Positions 63,483 to 64,000 of a stretch of 64,000 bases of DNA are shown here, piece after piece (position 1 is the first letter of the stretch; each line of letters opens with the position of its first letter). Position numbers and translations under genes: made by a program. The notes beneath the pieces were generated by a model. That model was given only the letters and a program-made list of their open reading frames with translations. It did not search any database and had not been told where the DNA came from. The stretch is from Candidatus Contubernalis alkalaceticus (GTDB lineage Bacteria; Bacillota; Dethiobacteria; SKNC01), in the NCBI RefSeq assembly GCF_022558445.1, contig NZ_CP054699.1, forward strand, positions 1,692,001 through 1,756,000, given 5' to 3'.

Positions 63483-64000
63483 CTAACTCAAACCCTTAAA
63501 TTCAACCAATTTTTTACTTAGATCCCAAAGTTTTTTTGCAATAGCTTTATCATATGAACTTTTCGAGGACGGTACCGATCTTTTACGATAAAAATATCTC
63601 CCAGTTACGCCTTCTATGTCGCTAGAAGTTGCAAGATATATTGCCGTTTCTGCTCCCTGTTCTGGAGTCTGGAAGAATGGTCTTAACAGTCGAGTAATTA
63701 ATGTGCCAAAGCCAGTATCTCTATTAATCCCCATGCTAGTAGCAACTGCACCAGGGTGAAGACAGTTCGCAGTAACACCCGTTCCTTTCAGCCTTTCTGA
63801 CAGTTCATATGTAAACATAATATTCGCCAGCTTAGATTGTGCATAGGCACGCCAAAATGTATAGTTTTTCTTTAAATTAACATCTTCAAAATATATTTTG
63901 CCAGTTTTATGTGCACCTGATGTAACATTGATAATTCTTGCAGGAGCACTTGCAATAAGAATGTTAAGAAGCACATTAGTAAGAAGAAAGTGACCCAAGT
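63483..64000 (-). CDS. short-chain dehydrogenase/reductase, 5' end outside window
   Basis: The last 170 residues of an SDR of the retinol-dehydrogenase-like type: GHFLLTNVLL, ARIINVTSGAHKTGK with Ser, YAQSKLANIMFTYELSERLK with the catalytic YxxxK, and GVTANCLHPGAVATSMG. The Rossmann NAD(P)-binding motif lies beyond the right edge, so the ATG at 63998 is internal. Confidence 0.88.
   Translation of the reverse strand, partial: LGHFLLTNVLLNILIASAPARIINVTSGAHKTGKIYFEDVNLKKNYTFWRAYAQSKLANIMFTYELSERLKGTGVTANCLHPGAVATSMGINRDTGFGTLITRLLRPFFQTPEQGAETAIYLATSSDIEGVTGRYFYRKRSVPSSKSSYDKAIAKKLWDLSKKLVEFKGLS

Noticed and set aside
1-64000. CRISPR array or tRNA/rRNA genes
   Set aside because: No series of regularly spaced repeats and no tRNA- or rRNA-like sequence was seen on reading both strands.

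Overview
The window looks like an accessory, decay-rich region from an anaerobic low-to-mid GC Gram-positive bacterium of the Clostridia (Peptococcaceae-like; the genus is not determined). The reasons are strong AGGAGG ribosome binding sites with ATG/TTG/GTG starts, FMN-binding and flavodoxin proteins, an EFR1-type ferredoxin flavoprotein, and IS66, IS3, IS21, IS1634 and IS200/IS605 elements. No rRNA, tRNA or CRISPR array was seen.

Layout. 1-5.0 kb: an alpha/beta hydrolase, a DUF4179 anti-sigma-like protein behind a truncated ECF sigma factor, a serine beta-lactamase-like hydrolase, an RHH/PIN toxin-antitoxin pair and a rifamycin ADP-ribosyltransferase (arr). 5.1-10.5 kb: a DUF2075 nuclease/ATPase gene, broken by an IS3 insertion and a frameshift, followed by a MazG-like pyrophosphohydrolase and an unknown protein. 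11.3-22.6 kb: a nested set of transposons. An IS66 element with 8-bp target duplication GAAGATTT contains a second IS66, an IS3 inside tnpC (3-bp duplication), an IS21 inside tnpA (8-bp duplication ATTCAGCC), and a trio of tyrosine recombinases (RIT element) inside istB.

22.9-26.8 kb: a three-gene operon encoding a helicase with a C-terminal nuclease motif, a DUF5343 protein and a Swt1-type HEPN protein. This is the best candidate for a little-described defence system, and an integrase relic lies directly upstream. 27-39 kb: decayed small genes, part of which is duplicated elsewhere in the window, an IS1634 element, a giant RecQ-UvrD helicase split by an in-frame TAG, and an AbrB/RelE-type toxin-antitoxin pair. 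39-42 kb: FMN-binding and flavodoxin proteins, a dead IS200/IS605 element and a frameshifted bacteriocin-like peptide gene. 43.6-46.8 kb: an ABC-ATPase/LytTR fusion regulator with an ABC-2 exporter.

46.8-56.9 kb: small membrane proteins, a DUF6431 gene behind a nested stem-loop, a broken DUF4097 gene, a TetR-controlled flavoprotein/FMN-binding operon with matching operators, a serine recombinase relic, rhomboid, GntR, XRE/membrane and CPBP genes. 57-60.2 kb: an intact IS66 lying exactly between two 398-bp direct repeats. 60.2-64 kb: gene fragments, an EFR1 flavoprotein and the end of an SDR gene.

A consistent theme is gene decay (at least a dozen in-frame stops and frameshifts) combined with heavy insertion-sequence traffic.
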